Shown piece after piece: positions 1 through 12,039 of a DNA stretch of 64,000 nt. The stretch spans positions 3,112,501 through 3,176,500 of the forward strand of contig NC_091675.1 in the NCBI RefSeq assembly GCF_042453785.1, given 5' to 3'. A model generated the notes under the pieces. It did no database searches and was not told the DNA's origin. It saw nothing but the letters and a program-made list of their open reading frames with translations. This DNA comes from Malus domestica. Taxonomy: Eukaryota > Streptophyta > Magnoliopsida > Rosales > Rosaceae. Within the stretch, counting starts at the first letter, position 1, and every line of letters begins with the position of its first letter. The translations under genes and the position numbers were made by a program.

Positions 1-963
1 TTCACATCAAAGGATGCACAATCTTGGTTTAAAAAACCAATCAAATTTAAATTCTAATACCATATGATCAAATGTTAATCAAACACACAATCTCAAAAAA
101 CCGAAACCATGTTAAGCAAAAGAAACAGAAGGAAAAGAGTGAAGATGTAAGCATTGATAAGAATATGAAAAGTGGCAGCACTGATATCATGGACAGATAG
201 GACAACGAAATATCGGAACCAGCAGCAACAAATAGAACCAAGAAGGAAAAGGATTGCTAAAATAAATAAATAAGAAATCGGACAGAGGCACAAACCAACG
301 ACATGAGCTCAGTTTTTTCACCATGAATTTTGCATGGCCTGAAATCAAGAAAAGGACGTGTTTACCGGGATTTTGAAGTGGACGTCGGCAGTCCGAATGA
401 CAGCGATCATCCATCTTTTGATGGTCCAGAACCGACCCGGGACACTCATACGAAATCCAAAAAGGCAGTATTATCTGGAACAAAATAACATTATGGCATG
501 ATATTTGATTAAGATCCGTTTCTACCAATTTGATGGCAAAAACACACCTCTCCCATGCAGGAATGAACCTAACCATTTAACCGTTGGTGCTGCCGCACAT
601 TGTTATCAATTGTGGGTTTATCAAATCCTTCATGGCTTAGACTGCATGAAGAATTAGAAACTAAAAGATGAATATATGCTGTAAATCATCATATAAATGT
701 AACTGCATTTGAAAAAAAAAAAGGGAATGAAAAAATTGAATTCTATTGCGTCAGTATGTAACTGCATGAAAAGTTACATTGAATGCATACTCAATCAATT
801 TCCCCAAAGTCATTGTTAACTGAAAATCAATACCAAACCCATAAATACCACCATTGAATTTGGCAAAACCCAAAAAAAAAATACAAAAATTTACTCATAT
901 AATCACAGAAAAACATGAAATTTGAGCACCCATTTGGCCAAGTTAAAGGATAAAGGCACTCAC
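1..963. other. Left edge, no assignable gene
   Basis: AT-rich sequence with a few short minus-strand open stretches (187-576, 93-293). They carry hydrophobic, low-complexity peptides and I cannot link them to a family. They may be exons or introns of the gene suggested by the exon at 964-1031. Confidence 0.3.
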
Positions 964-1031
964 ATCATCATAGTACTCTTTGGGAAGATCTTCTAATACT
1001 GGTTCTTCCTTTTTCTTGCTCTTCCTCAGAA
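964..1031 (-). CDS. Possible internal exon of an unidentified gene
   Basis: A 68-nt stretch on the minus strand is bounded by a good acceptor (pyrimidine-rich, ending GGCAG) and a consensus donor (GTGAGT). In one open frame it encodes a lysine-rich then acidic peptide ending LEDLPKEYYDD. The composition looks like real protein, but I do not recognise the family. Partner exons would lie upstream (about 1135-1350, a GC-richer stretch) and downstream (below 600, where several short open stretches occur), and I could not join them convincingly. It could also be a gene relic. Confidence 0.25.
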
Positions 1032-1913
1032 CTGCCATAAAAAAACCCAGAGAAGCACATAAATTCAGAAAAGAAAAGGTCCAAAACTGCCATAAAAAAT
1101 CCAGAAAGCATACAAATTTATTAGAAAGAAAAGTTCAAATTACAAAAACCAACTGATGTGAGTGAGTAGTGAGAGGTTGTGTTAGGCACCTGAAACACGT
1201 TTTGGTTTCAATTGGGAGGGCCAGAGCCTTACATGCGAGGAAGATGGATTCCAGAGACAGAGAAAGGAGGAGTAAGACGATGGAGGCGAGAGAAGGGAGA
1301 CGGCAGCGAGAGGAGGATGGGACGGAGGCGAGACCGTCTGTGGTGCGATACACGGTGGGTTTCACAGCTATTACTCAAAATACGCAACATGAAAGCCTGT
1401 TTGATCATTGTGCCAGAGTTTCTGCTTGTCTGCAAAATTGGGAAAATTGCCGCACAGGTTCACAACTCGTCGTCTTCCCTTTATCAATGGCTCCTTTAAA
1501 TATCCAAATGATTAAGGTCGATGTGCTCGCATAATACTTGATGAGCTCCTTTTGGTAATCCACCTAAAACAAATAAGCACAATATCTATGTAAACTGGCA
1601 TTTCACTCAATTATACATTAGTTATGGCATCTTTGGAACTAAATGACTTCAACCTTAATATCCTATAAGCAGTATGTTTCTATATTTAAAATCCTGTTAC
1701 GATAACAGGTAAATATAGATGATACAAAAGTAATTTAGTTCCATCATGCATATTTTCGCACTATTTAGTAAAGAACTCGGCCGGACTCGATTCCGAACAA
1801 CATTCACAATTTCATATAGAATTTCAAAAGCCAGAGACTTTAGTGTAAATTACAATAAAATTTCACAAAGAAAGCAAATTGTAATATAAGTCTGATCTAC
1901 AATTCGGATTTAC

Positions 1914-2467
1914 CTGGATATGGTGATTTACGTTTCCATTGGAAATTTTGCATGCATTTACATCTGATGAAAAAAGAATACATCATTAGTTGGCAGGAAG
2001 GAACTTTGATAAGCGGATAAAGAAGCAAGATTGAATATAAGTTTCGTGTACCCTGAAGTTGTTTGTTCTTGCTACAGAAAGACTCGCATCCGTTGCAGCC
2101 GCTTCTATGTTCTTCATGGTTTCAGTAATGGTATGCTTGGGTACAATTCTTGTTGTCTTCTATTTCTCATCCTAAATTAAGTTAACAGTTCCAACATTAT
2201 TCGTTATAAGCTAAAAAAGTAGGATTAGTTATTTTAGTAAATCTATTTCTTGTAAACTTGCCTGTTCATCGAACAGACCTGACAAATCGAGATCATTTGG
2301 CATGGCTATCAATTGGAATGCATTCATAAAACTCGAGGATTTGGGAATTATTGTCTCCGCCACACTTTCCTGCAATGAAAATAACAATTGTAACAAAAAT
2401 CAGATATTTGGATCGAAGGTAAGATTCTAGCATTTTCTCCGTGTCACAATCATGCAGAGCTTTTACC
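1914..2467 (-). pseudogene. CIPK (CBL-interacting protein kinase) C-terminal fragment, decayed
   Basis: CIPKs are plant Ser/Thr kinases activated when calcineurin-B-like Ca2+ sensors bind a short NAF domain. Minus-strand exon 2262-2369 (36 codons) carries a clear NAF module: MNAFQLIAMP followed by LDLSGLFDEQ. Exon 2052-2171 (40 codons) matches the following regulatory segment, with the motif TETMKNIEAAATDASLSV. A probable further exon at 1914-1963 contains MHAKFPME. Both main exons keep phase 0, but an in-frame TAG is codon 4 of 2052-2171, 1914-1963 has stops, the donor after 2262 is GC rather than GT, and no kinase domain lies upstream. A 51-nt piece ending at 2467 may be the preceding exon and also contains a stop. 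What is seen is a truncated multi-exon CIPK relic; which CIPK is not known. Confidence 0.65.
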
Positions 2468-2469
2468 TC

Positions 2470-2960
2470 AATCGAATCCAACACCAACCCATCACAGCTC
2501 GTTGATCACTCAGAACACTGAACGCAAAAATCAACAAAATTTCACCATTTTAAATTATAATTCGTTTCATATTCTTTAATCCACCAAAGAAGCAAAAAAT
2601 TAAAATTAAAATTAAATTAAAAGTGAACCTGGTGGTCGTGGGTGCCGTCGCCGATGAGGAGTTCGAAGGGATAGATTTTAGCTTTTTCGTTGAAAAGCTG
2701 GCTCCTCTCTGCAAGTCGCATGCCTTCCCTCTCTCTCCTCCTCTCTGCAAGCAGCATGCCTTTCCACCAAATCCCACACTGAGCCATCGATCCCACCGAA
2801 TGCAACCCTAACTGACAACAATGCCCACCCAACTTACCCCCAACCGTGCCCTAGACGAGCATTCCCGTCATTCGAACCGATGGCATCTTCGTAAAAAGCT
2901 AAAAGCATCGGAGTGGCAATCTTGTAAATAAACTGAAATGTGGTTCAAAACACTGTTCAT
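2470..2960. other. No gene recognised
   Basis: Between the CIPK relic and the GLR fragment there is a CT-rich stretch (about 2700-2770) and short open frames without recognisable protein signal. Confidence 0.4.
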
Positions 2961-2962
2961 TT

Positions 2963-3706
2963 GTAAAGCAATGGCTTACGTCTACTTTCTTGGCAATGGC
3001 ACAGGAAACCAAGACTACCCCAGTAAATGTGGGTGTTGTCGTTGACTCGAATACCAGATTTGGGAAGATGGCACCGAGCTGCATCAGCATGGCCATCTCC
3101 GACTTCTATGCCTCGCACCCTAGCTACAAGACCAGGCTTGTTCTGCACATTAGGAACTCCTCTTCAAATGTCGTTGCCACAAAGGTATAAAATATCAATG
3201 ATATCGGAAATATCGGTACTTCAAAAACACGGAACTTTCAATAGAAATATCGGGATATTATCGATATCGATAAAAATTGAATAAAAACCACGGAAATTGT
3301 AAGAAAAACTTGAAAATTTTTATTGAAACTTTGCAGGATGTTTATTTAGTCAATTATCTATTAGTTTATCACAAAAAATTGGAAGGAAATGCATTGCATG
3401 ATAGATATAACTAATTTAAGTTGATTATATAACGAGCTGGCAAACATTGTGAGTAGAAAATATGTAGTAATTAATGAAATAAGTTTAAACACACCATAAT
3501 CATTTATATATAATGAATTAATACAATATTTTACACTTTATACATTGTATGGTAAGATACATGAGTGACTTAGCAAGGTCTAAAATATCGATGATATCGG
3601 AAATATCGATGATATCGGTAGTCCAAAAACACAGAAATTTCGATGGAAATATCGGGATATTATGGATATTTTAGACCATAGTTGCCACAGCTTCCGCAGG
3701 TAAGTT
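2963..3706 (+). pseudogene. GLR first-exon fragment, interrupted by a MITE
   Basis: This is the start of the ligand-binding (ANF-type) ectodomain of a plant glutamate-receptor-like channel. The frame reads through the end of a signal peptide (TFLAMAQ), then VNVGVVVDSNTRFG, MAISDFYASHPSYKTRLVL and NSSSNVVAT, matching residues about 24-90 of the intact gene at 8094. The N-terminal part of the signal peptide and its start codon are not found. The exon is split by a 499-bp insertion (3182-3680). Its last codons and the exon-1 donor (GCTTCCGCAG then GTAAGT) resume at 3681-3700. No exon 2 follows, so this is a dead fragment, more divergent from the two full copies than they are from each other. Confidence 0.8.
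3182..3680. mobile_element. Mutator-like MITE (499 bp) with 9-bp target duplication
   Basis: Inserted in the GLR exon fragment. The 9-bp host sequence GTTGCCACA flanks it at 3173-3181 and 3681-3689, the usual duplication length for Mutator-like elements. The ends are imperfect inverted repeats built on GGTMTAAAATATC. Each end is itself a small foldback made of repeated ATCGATGATATCGG-like motifs. There is no coding capacity. Confidence 0.75.
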
Positions 3707-4074
3707 ATCATCATATCGTTTTTCTTATGAGTTGGTATTCCCTTCTTTTGTATCATATCTTGTTGCACTAATCAAAACCTCATCTTATTCTTTGGTCGAT
3801 GATGAGAAACTTTGCATCCTATTGCATTGACTTTTGTTTTTCTGGAATCTGATATATTCATTTTTCATTAGTTTTTATTTTTCCCAACTTTTGGATACGA
3901 ACTGATATGATAATTTAATTATTTCTTGGGAACTGAAATGTTTGAAAAATAACTTGGTGCCTGGTACTACTTTCCTTTTTTGTTCACTGGCTCATTTAAA
4001 GTTGGAACTAAATGAGGTTTTAATTCAATACTCCATTTTCATTTTGGCATTAACAGCTTTACAGCTTATAAAAA

Positions 4075-4228
4075 ACAGAACTTTAACGAAAAACTCTCAG
4101 TACTGTTCACTTTAACGAAAAACCATATTTTTACATTAAAAAATCAATTCTGGTACTATTCATTTTACCATTTATTTTGTCTTTATGGTTAAAACTCAAA
4201 GTTTTCAAGTCATTTTCATTAGTTTTCC
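4075..4228. mobile_element. 154-bp MITE, copy 1 of a family in this window
   Basis: Non-coding element ending in TTCATTAGTTTTCC and starting near GAACTTTAACGAAAA, with weak terminal inverted repeats. It is flanked by TTATAAAAA (4066-4074) and TTATAAAGA (4229-4237), a 9-bp duplication with one mismatch. It has the same length as the copies at 7387 and 13628. Confidence 0.65.
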
Positions 4229-4539
4229 TTATAAAGAATGCTAAAGTGCAAGCCGCCATCATATTGTGTATATAAATGAAATTATGTAGGACTTCTTATA
4301 TTAGTATCTCTTAAAATATTTGATACATCCCATTCTATTTCTCTAGTTTTAACATATCCGCCTTCTTAGCTTTGAGTATTGAAATACCCTTATTTCACTC
4401 TTTTATGCTTAGTTTAATTTCACATGTAATTTTTTCCACTGTTTTTTTCTCTTTTTCTTTAATTTCAAGTGTTTCATATCATTTGTTTCTCGATTAATGT
4501 CATTGTAAAGAATATTGCTTATTTGCTTGTAAAAGGAGG

Positions 4540-6790
4540 AAGAGCCTTTAGTAATCTTACATATAATTAAACTTTAGTGATTCACTAGCGACACATCAAT
4601 CAATTTCAAGTAGTCTTGACCTTCCTTCCCAGCAATTTCTCGTAAACTAGGGTTTTTCAACAAGTATCCAAAATTTCCTTTAAAGAATCTCGAGTCTATT
4701 TTCTAATTGGAACTCAGATATATTCTTTAATATATTTTCTGGAATCTCAATTCAGATGAAGTGATCGTTTCTTACTATTTTTCTGAATGCTTGACCTAGT
4801 CATATCCACAGACTTTAGGAAAATTACTTGCTTCATTCCCTACTTGTTCTTAGGTTAGTTTGCTTATTCTTTCTTTATTTTTAATTTGTCTACCTTATGT
4901 TTTGCTAATACCTATTTTTTTGGGAGCTTTAATGAAAAGGGTTTGGACCAAGAAATATTTAACCAAAAATCATCTCAAAATGTTATTTAACCAAAATCGC
5001 TCAAATTCTAGAGGCGACACATGAATTAATTACCAAATCCCATATTTAATACATTTGGATCCCAATTGAAGATTGATTTCATTCAGGTAACCTCTTTAGT
5101 ATTTTGAGAATATTCTCTCCATAAACTTTGGCCAATAGGATGCCGCCATGTGTAGGGTAAAACCCTTACACCATGGCTGGCCCTCTCCCCTTATATATAC
5201 TTCCAACTCTACCAAATTTTGGTAAGCTACCCCTAAAAGCCCTAAACACATATTCTTTTCAAAGAAACTAATTTAGGCATTGTATATCTATTGGCCTAAC
5301 CCCCACCTCGTGGGCGTGTGGGGCTTAAGTCTTTGATCAAAGGTGAGGCTTAGGTCTTTGATCAAATGTGTTAATTGTTTGGCAGGTACATTTTCGTCAA
5401 AACAAAAAAAAAGGACGAAAATTTGCATCAACAATTATCTAATACATGAAAGTGATAGGATATTAACAAAGTGGAACTGTATATTCTTCAGCAACTTTCA
5501 ATTTTTATCGTTTTCAAAGATTGAAAATATATATATGAGTGTGCTATCCACACATCTCATTTTACTTCTCACATACCCTTTGATAATTTCTGTCCGTCGA
5601 TCTTCTTCAATTCATCCGATCCGACAGACGAAAATTAAAAAAGTGTGTGAGAAGTAAAATGGTGTGTGTGAATATCACACCCATATATATATATATATCT
5701 TGAGTATCTTATGCATGAAAGTGATAGGATATTAATAAAATGGAACTGTAAATCCTGCAGCAATTTCCACTTTTTATCGTTTTCAAAGATTGAAAATTTT
5801 CAAGAGACATTTTATAAAATGACGAGTCTAGAGTAATGACCGCCGCAAGACCATGACCACCACACTAGTGCTGAATTCTATATCAGATTTTTAATATTTG
5901 CTTTTTGCAGCCGCTATATGCATTTCAGAATGAATTGTTCGTTATTTAATTCCAAATTTCCATGAATGTTTTGAAGAGTGAATTTGAATTCTAAATTAAA
6001 AAACGCTACTCTTATCACTTCTTTATATTATAATTTGTATCATTTTTTTAACGAAGATGTGTTCACATGTGTTGATAAGCCATACTTTTATTAGAGATAT
6101 GGTATGAATATGTGGTAAATGTAGCATTACTCTTCTAACTTTAAAGTCAACTGTTTTTTATTTGTATCAGTTTTTTTTAGTACAAGCGATATTCTACACT
6201 GATCTATACTAAGGGGAAGAGGAGAGTTTGAACCCCGCACCAGGGTACATAGACATTATTACAAATCAAATTGTAAATTTTATTTTATTTTGTCAAATCG
6301 AATTGTAAATATAAAGTCCACTGTTGTGTGATTGCAAAAAAGTCAGGAAAGATTACAAATTAAATAAATCATCATCCTTGTTTCTCTAGGTAGCTGTCAT
6401 ATTATGAAACTTTAGTGATTCACTAGCGAGGCATCAATCGATTTCAAGTTGATCTATCAAATATATGCTGAGAAAATAAAAGGAAAAAAAGAATGGTTTT
6501 TAAAATAATTGTAAAGATTCAGTTTGTTGTTTTGACCCTCCTACCCCGCAATTTCTCGGAAACTAGGGTTTGTCTTGAGCTGCAAATTTTCCTTTAAAGA
6601 AACCCGAGTCTATTAACTAATTGGAAGTCAGATATATTCTTTAATATATTTTCTAGAATCTCAATTCAGATGAAGTCATCGTTTCTTACTATTTTTCTGA
6701 ATGCTTGACCTAGTCATAATTACTCACTTCATTCCCTACATGTTCTTAGATTAATTTGCTTCTTCTTTCTCTATTTTTAATTTGTCTACC
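4540..6790. repeat. Direct repeat (about 0.35 kb) inside the block-A GLR upstream region
   Basis: About 4540-4880 and 6395-6790 are diverged copies of one sequence. Shared marks are GATTCACTAGCGA followed by CATCAATC, then CAATTTCTCG, then TGAATGCTTGACCTAGTCAT. The corresponding region of block B (about 17840-18240) has only one main copy. The spacer (4880-6395) holds a foldback MITE, an AT-rich tract and a second short direct repeat (about 5440-5530 with 5713-5805). Confidence 0.6.
5534..5683. mobile_element. Foldback MITE
   Basis: About 150 bp with long inverted ends: a GTGTG start with ATTTTACTTCTCACA inside is mirrored by TGTGAGAAGTAAAAT and a CACAC end. It is flanked by AT-dinucleotide tracts, so the target duplication cannot be fixed. 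Confidence 0.55.
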
Positions 6791-6837
6791 TTAAGTTTTG
6801 CTTATACCTATTAAATATACTACATTACTACTTATTT

Positions 6838-6945
6838 TTAAGACAAGATATTGCTATGCTGCAATCAGGCGAGGGGAAAATTCCGAACCCAAGTTACGGT
6901 GATTGCAAGGCTAACGTCCTATCTACCAGAGTTTTGCAATTTACA
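6838..6945 (-). repeat. tRNA-derived SINE-like sequence (block A)
   Basis: On the minus strand, a box-A-like motif (CTGGTAGATAGGACG, near 6917-6931) is followed by a box-B-like motif (GGGTTCGGAATTTTCC, 6875-6890) at pol-III spacing. The same sequence is at 18300-18405 in block B, so it predates the block duplication. Confidence 0.5.
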
Positions 6946-7103
6946 TGGAAATTGATAGAAAGGTTTTGTTTTGTTTTTGCTTGAAATATATTTAAGCATA
7001 GGGAACCAAGTAAATCTTCGAACTTAATAAAATTCATATTAACATTTGATAACATAACATAAGATCACATTAACTGGCATTTGTTCATACATTAAGCATC
7101 AAG

Positions 7104-7110
<7 letters not shown>

Positions 7111-7144
<34 letters not shown>
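7111..7144. repeat. (AT)n microsatellite
   Basis: About 17 AT units. Largely absent from the matching place in block B (near 18567). Confidence 0.9.
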
Positions 7145-7146
<2 letters not shown>

Positions 7147-7386
7147 AAGAGAGTATCTTATGCATGAAAGTGATTTATTGTTTTCAAAGACTGAAGTTTT
7201 TCAAGAGACATTCATGGTTTTAAAATGACGATAGTCCGCAAGACCATGACCACAATAATGCAGAATTCTAAAAATATTTTCACAAAATACGCATTCAACC
7301 ATTTTAAAAACATTAATTACAAAGAAGCCTTGGATTGGACATATCATTTTATCAAGTTTCCTATTTACGTCACATAATATTATTAA

Positions 7387-7540
7387 GGAAGTTTTAATAA
7401 AACTCTCATGGTACTGTTTACTTTTAATGTTAAGGACATTTTTAGCTTAAAAAGTCACTCCTGATACTATTCATTTGCACCTTTATTTTGTCCTTTTGGT
7501 TAAAAACTAAAATTTTCAAACATTTTTCGTTAGTTTTCTT
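7387..7540. mobile_element. 154-bp MITE, copy 2, absent from block B
   Basis: Same family as 4075-4228. Perfect 9-bp duplication TATTATTAA at 7378-7386 and 7541-7549. The matching place in block B (about 19605-19625) has a single TATTATTAA and no element, so the insertion followed the block duplication. Confidence 0.8.
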
Positions 7541-8039
7541 TATTATTAATTCATGACATAAATTTTAAGTCACTCCACCGAATACGAAGACTAAAACCTA
7601 GAGGAAGAAAACGTAGTGACAACTCCACAAGCTAGATGAGCAAGTACGGGTACTATTTATTTTTTTCCTACATGCTGTAAATGCATCTTTGATTTGTCGA
7701 AGCTGGACTTGGACAATATAATATGAGACAAATAGTGCCCTTGAATTGAATGTTTCAACTTTTAGAGACATCTACCTCCCGATGACTTGGAAAATCCAAT
7801 TAAAACCTTCACCAAGAAGAAAAGGGTGCACAAAAAAAATCTATGCTACTATTGACAATCTGACATTGACTCATTGAATGAGGACAGCAAACTCGAAATG
7901 AATTTTTTGGAGATGCTGGTAGCACGAAAATTACATGCCGTGACAGCCGGGTTTTGGATGCATCCTTTTACTTGTATTAATTTATGTAATTAACAATTAA
8001 TTAACCCAGTTTAGAGCTTTCAATCCACCGTTTTAAGTC

Positions 8040-8047
8040 TATAAATA
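8040..8047 (+). promoter_or_regulatory. TATA box of GLR copy A
   Basis: TATAAATA lies 46 bp before the GLR-A start codon. The same context with TATATAAATA is at 20493 before copy B. Confidence 0.6.
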
Positions 8048-8093
8048 AAGAGTCCTTTTTACTTGAAAGTCATAAATTGCAAAGCTTGAAAAC

Positions 8094-11000
8094 ATGTCTA
8101 AGAAAGCTAGCTGCAGCAGCTCCCTTTTTGCTTTGTTCTTCTTGTTCTTATTTTCTAAGACTACTTTCCTGGCCATGGCACAAAACAATACGACTATCCC
8201 AGTTCATGTGGGTCTGGTTCTTGACTTTGATGACTTGTATGGGAAGAGGGATCTGAGCTGCATCGAAGTCGCCCTATCCGATTTCTATGCCTCTAATCCT
8301 AACTATAAAACCAGGCTTGTTCTGGAAAAAAGGAGCTCCCCTTCAGATGTTGTTGTCACCGCTTCTGCAGGTAATTTTCTCTCTTCTCTTTGTTCATGTT
8401 TCGTTTTTTATCGCTCCAATTAATCCCCGTCTGTTGACAGCCTTGCATAATAATTTAAATGATGTTGGTGTTTATCTAGTTTATTGTTCACCGATTTTGA
8501 GTTAAATGCTTACATTCTAGCATGAACCCGTTTATTATACTAAATTAGTTTTGAAAGTAGGAAAGAATAATAGCCTTGCATAAAGTTTAAGAAATCTTGG
8601 AAATCTCATGTTCATTGTCAATGCGTTTTAAGTTGGACGGTCACGTTCTAATAACTACCTGTGAAATTTTGAATACTCAACTAGTTTTCAAAGCATGAAT
8701 CCACGTAGGGGAGATTAATTTAACATTTTCTTGTTTGAATGAACAGCTCTAGACCTAATAAAGAATGTTCAAGTGCAAGCAATCATAGGGCCTGCATCAT
8801 CAATGCAGGCCAAATTCCTAATCAGCCTTGGCGAGAAAGCCCAAGTTCCCATAATCTCCTACTCAGCAACAAGCCCATCTCTTACTTCAATCAGAAGTTC
8901 ATATTTCATCAGAGCTGCACAAAATGATTCATCCCAAGTGAAAGCCATTAGTGCTATCGTCCACGCCTTTGGCTGGGGAGAAGTAGTGCCCATCTATGTT
9001 GACGACGAGTTTGGGGAAGGAGTCATACCTTACCTCTCTGATGCCTTGCAAGAAGTTGGTGTTCGAATTGCCTACCGGAGTGTCATTTCTCCGGCGGCCA
9101 CTGATGACCAAATTGTTGTTGAGCTTAAAAGGTTGATGGCAATGCAAACAAGGGTCTTCGTTGTGCACATGTTACCGTATCTTGGTTTGCGAATTTTTGA
9201 CAAGGCGAAAGAGATTGGCATGATGGAGGCAGGGTATGCTTGGATAATGACTGATCGGATGACCAACATGTTTAGTTCCATAAATTCCTCTGGCATAGAA
9301 AATATGCAAGGGGTTTTGGGGATAAAAACTTATTACCCGAATTCGAAAGGTCTTGAGTACTTTCGAGTTAGATGGAAGAGGAAATTCCAACAAGAAAATC
9401 CAACTGTCCAGAATGTTAAACTGGATGTGTTCGGATTATGGGCGTGTGATGCTGCTTGGGCACTGGCCATGGCTGCTGAGAAAGTTGGGGCTACAAACTT
9501 CAGCTTCGAAAAGACGAATACTTCCGGAAAATCTAGTACTACTGATCTAGAAAGATTTGGTGTCTCACAAAATGGTCCTCAACTTGTCCAAGAACTATCA
9601 GGTACAAATTTTAAAGGCCTTTCAGGAGATTTCAATCTTTTCAACGGCCAATTACAATCATCAACTTTTGAGATTGTTAATGTGATTGGAAGTGGGGAAA
9701 AACTGATTGGATTTTGGACACCCAAAAATGGCCTTGCAAGAAACTTAAATTTGAGAAACAAAAGCAAATATTCTATTTCCAATACTAGTCTTGGATCTAT
9801 TATATGGCCGGGAGACACCACCTCTGCTCCTAAGGGTTGGCAGATTCCTACACTTGGCACGAAGCTGCGAATTCTAGTCCCAGTCAAGCAAGGGTTTTCG
9901 GAATTTGTAAATGTCACATATCCTGGAACTAACATACCCAAGATCAGTGGATATTGCATAGACGTCTTCGAAGCTGTAATTGAAGCACTACCCTACGATG
10001 TCCCTTACGAGCTTATTCCCTATTCAATGCCTGGTTCGAGCACTAGCAATTACAATGACTTGGTGAATGAGGTGTATCTCAAGGTAAGTCTTTTTTCCCT
10101 AATCTAACAAACTTATCTAATTTGTAACTTACCTGGTAACATTTTTTTCTTGATAGAACTATCACGCGGCAGTAGGGGATATCACTATTAGAGCAAACAG
10201 ATCCTTATATGTGGACTTCACGTTGCCGTACACAGAATCTGGTGTGTCCATGATTGTGCCTATCAAAGAGAACAAAAGCAAGAATGCTTGGGTGTTCTTG
10301 AAGCCTTTGACATGGGACCTTTGGGCAACGAGCGGTTGTTTTTTCATATTCATTGGTTTCGTTGTTTGGGTTCTTGAACATCGGATCAACGAAGACTTTC
10401 GGGGGCCTCCACATCACCAAATCGGGACAAGTTTTTGGTTCTCGTTCTCAACCATGGTTTTTTCACACAGTAAGTTTGTTCGTCTTAATTTACTCTCCAC
10501 AGAAACTATGCAAATTTCATGCATTCCATTGTAAATTATGCCTCAAACTTATGACATGCATGACTCATTATTCTCCATTTCTTTCATCTTTTGAAATTTT
10601 CGTTACAGGGGAGCGAGTAGTGAGCAACTTGGCTCGATTCGTGGTGATAATCTGGTGCTTTGTGGTCCTCATTCTGACCCAAAGTTATACTGCAAGTTTG
10701 ACATCGCTGTTAACAGTTCAACAGCTCCAACCAACTGTTACTGATGTTAACTTGCTCCTCAAGAATGGGGACAATGTTGCCTACCAATCAGGTTCTTTTG
10801 TTCTTGGAATTCTGAAACAACTAGGATTTCCAGATGAAAAACTTAAGACTTTTGGTTCCCCAGAAGAATTGAATCAACTTTTTCAAAACGGGAGTAAAAA
10901 GGATGGCATCTCGGCAGCATTCGATGAGAACCCCTACATGGAACTATTTCTTGCACAGTATTGCTCGAAGTACACCATGCTTGAGCCGACATTTAAAGCC

Positions 11001-11808
11001 GATGGTTTTGCCTTTGTAGGTTCACCTGCTTTCTCTCCTTTGTCTTTATCATGTTCAAACACATGTTTTCTCATGTCATGTGGGATTATTCTGTGTTCTT
11101 TCTGTTGAGAGTCTGAATTTCGCATTGGAGAATTTAGTGTTTACATAATATAGTTTAAATTATCGTTGGCATATATTTAACTCCTAAAATGTTTTCCAAA
11201 TACAATCTTTTGACGCTTTCATTTGTGACTTGTAGGCCTTCCCAAAAGGTTCACCTCTTGCTCGTGATGTTTCGAGGGCAATCCTAAACGTGAATGAGGG
11301 AGACAGAATGAAAGAGATTGAAAAGAAATGGTTCAACAAAGAATCAAGTTGTCCAGACCCTAACAGCCTGGTCTCTTCCAACAGTCTCAGCCTTGAGAGC
11401 TTTTGGGGCCTCTTTCTCATAGCCGGTCTTGCTTCAACATTAGCTCTCCTCATATATGCTGCCATGTTCTTATACGAACACAAGGAAGTCCTCTCGCGAC
11501 TCGATCCAGAAGCCTCATTGTGGAGAAAATTTTGTGTCATGTTAAGAATTTACGACAAAAAGGACTTAAAGTCATTTACTTTTAAGAAGGGTGAACTGGA
11601 AGTGAACACCATCTTCCCCCCAAGTCCATCCGTCTACTCAAACAATACTGAATCACGCATGGTTTTCGACGAGCAGATGAGAACACCTTCTACCGAGCAT
11701 GGTGGTTTCAGTCCCAGTGATGGTTCGCCCAACGGCAGAGAGATGGAATCAGTCATTGAGATTACTGAGAGGCCAACACCTCATGAGATTGCCCAAGAAA
11801 GCAATTGA
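8094..11808 (+). CDS. GLR2: Glutamate receptor-like channel (GLR clade 2 type), copy A, complete
   Basis: Plant GLRs are amino-acid-gated, Ca2+-permeable cation channels of the plasma and endomembranes. Five exons: 8094-8370, 8747-10083, 10157-10469, 10609-11015 and 11236-11808. All have GT-AG introns and matching phases, giving 968 residues, normal for the family. Domains: signal peptide (about 1-30, ending FLAMA); ANF-type ectodomain; S1 ligand-binding half (GYCIDVFEAVIEALPY, end of exon 2); M1 (about 592-612, CFFIFIGFVVWVLEH); pore loop (TSFWFSFSTMVFSH, 629-642); M3 with the conserved SYTASLTSLLT; S2; M4 (about 835-858); and a polar cytosolic tail. It is the intact member of a tandem pair with 20548-26311. 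The member within clade 2 cannot be named from sequence inspection. A poly(A) signal is at 11911. Confidence 0.93.
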
Positions 11809-11910
11809 CACAGTTTCTTAGTTTCACATAGTCGGTGCTAATTATAGATGTAGCACCTTATCGTTAGACTTAATTGTACATGGGTAAAAAATATTGTAAA
11901 TTGGTTTAGA

Positions 11911-11916
11911 AATAAA
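11911..11916 (+). terminator. Poly(A) signal of GLR copy A
   Basis: AATAAA about 100 bp past the stop codon. In copy B the matching context reads AAATATGACG, so this exact hexamer is lost there. Confidence 0.5.
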
Positions 11917-12039
11917 ATGATTATATATAACACATGAATATATACCACGGATTTTACAGAAAACAAATACTAACTATTCTCTCTAATAAATGCAGAACCT
12001 TTGTTACAACTGTTGTATAACATCTCAAACCCCAAGAAC

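Noticed and set aside
9579..9959. Minus-strand open frame of 126 codons
   Set aside because: Antisense shadow of GLR-A exon 2; the same shadow exists in copy B (24144-24530).
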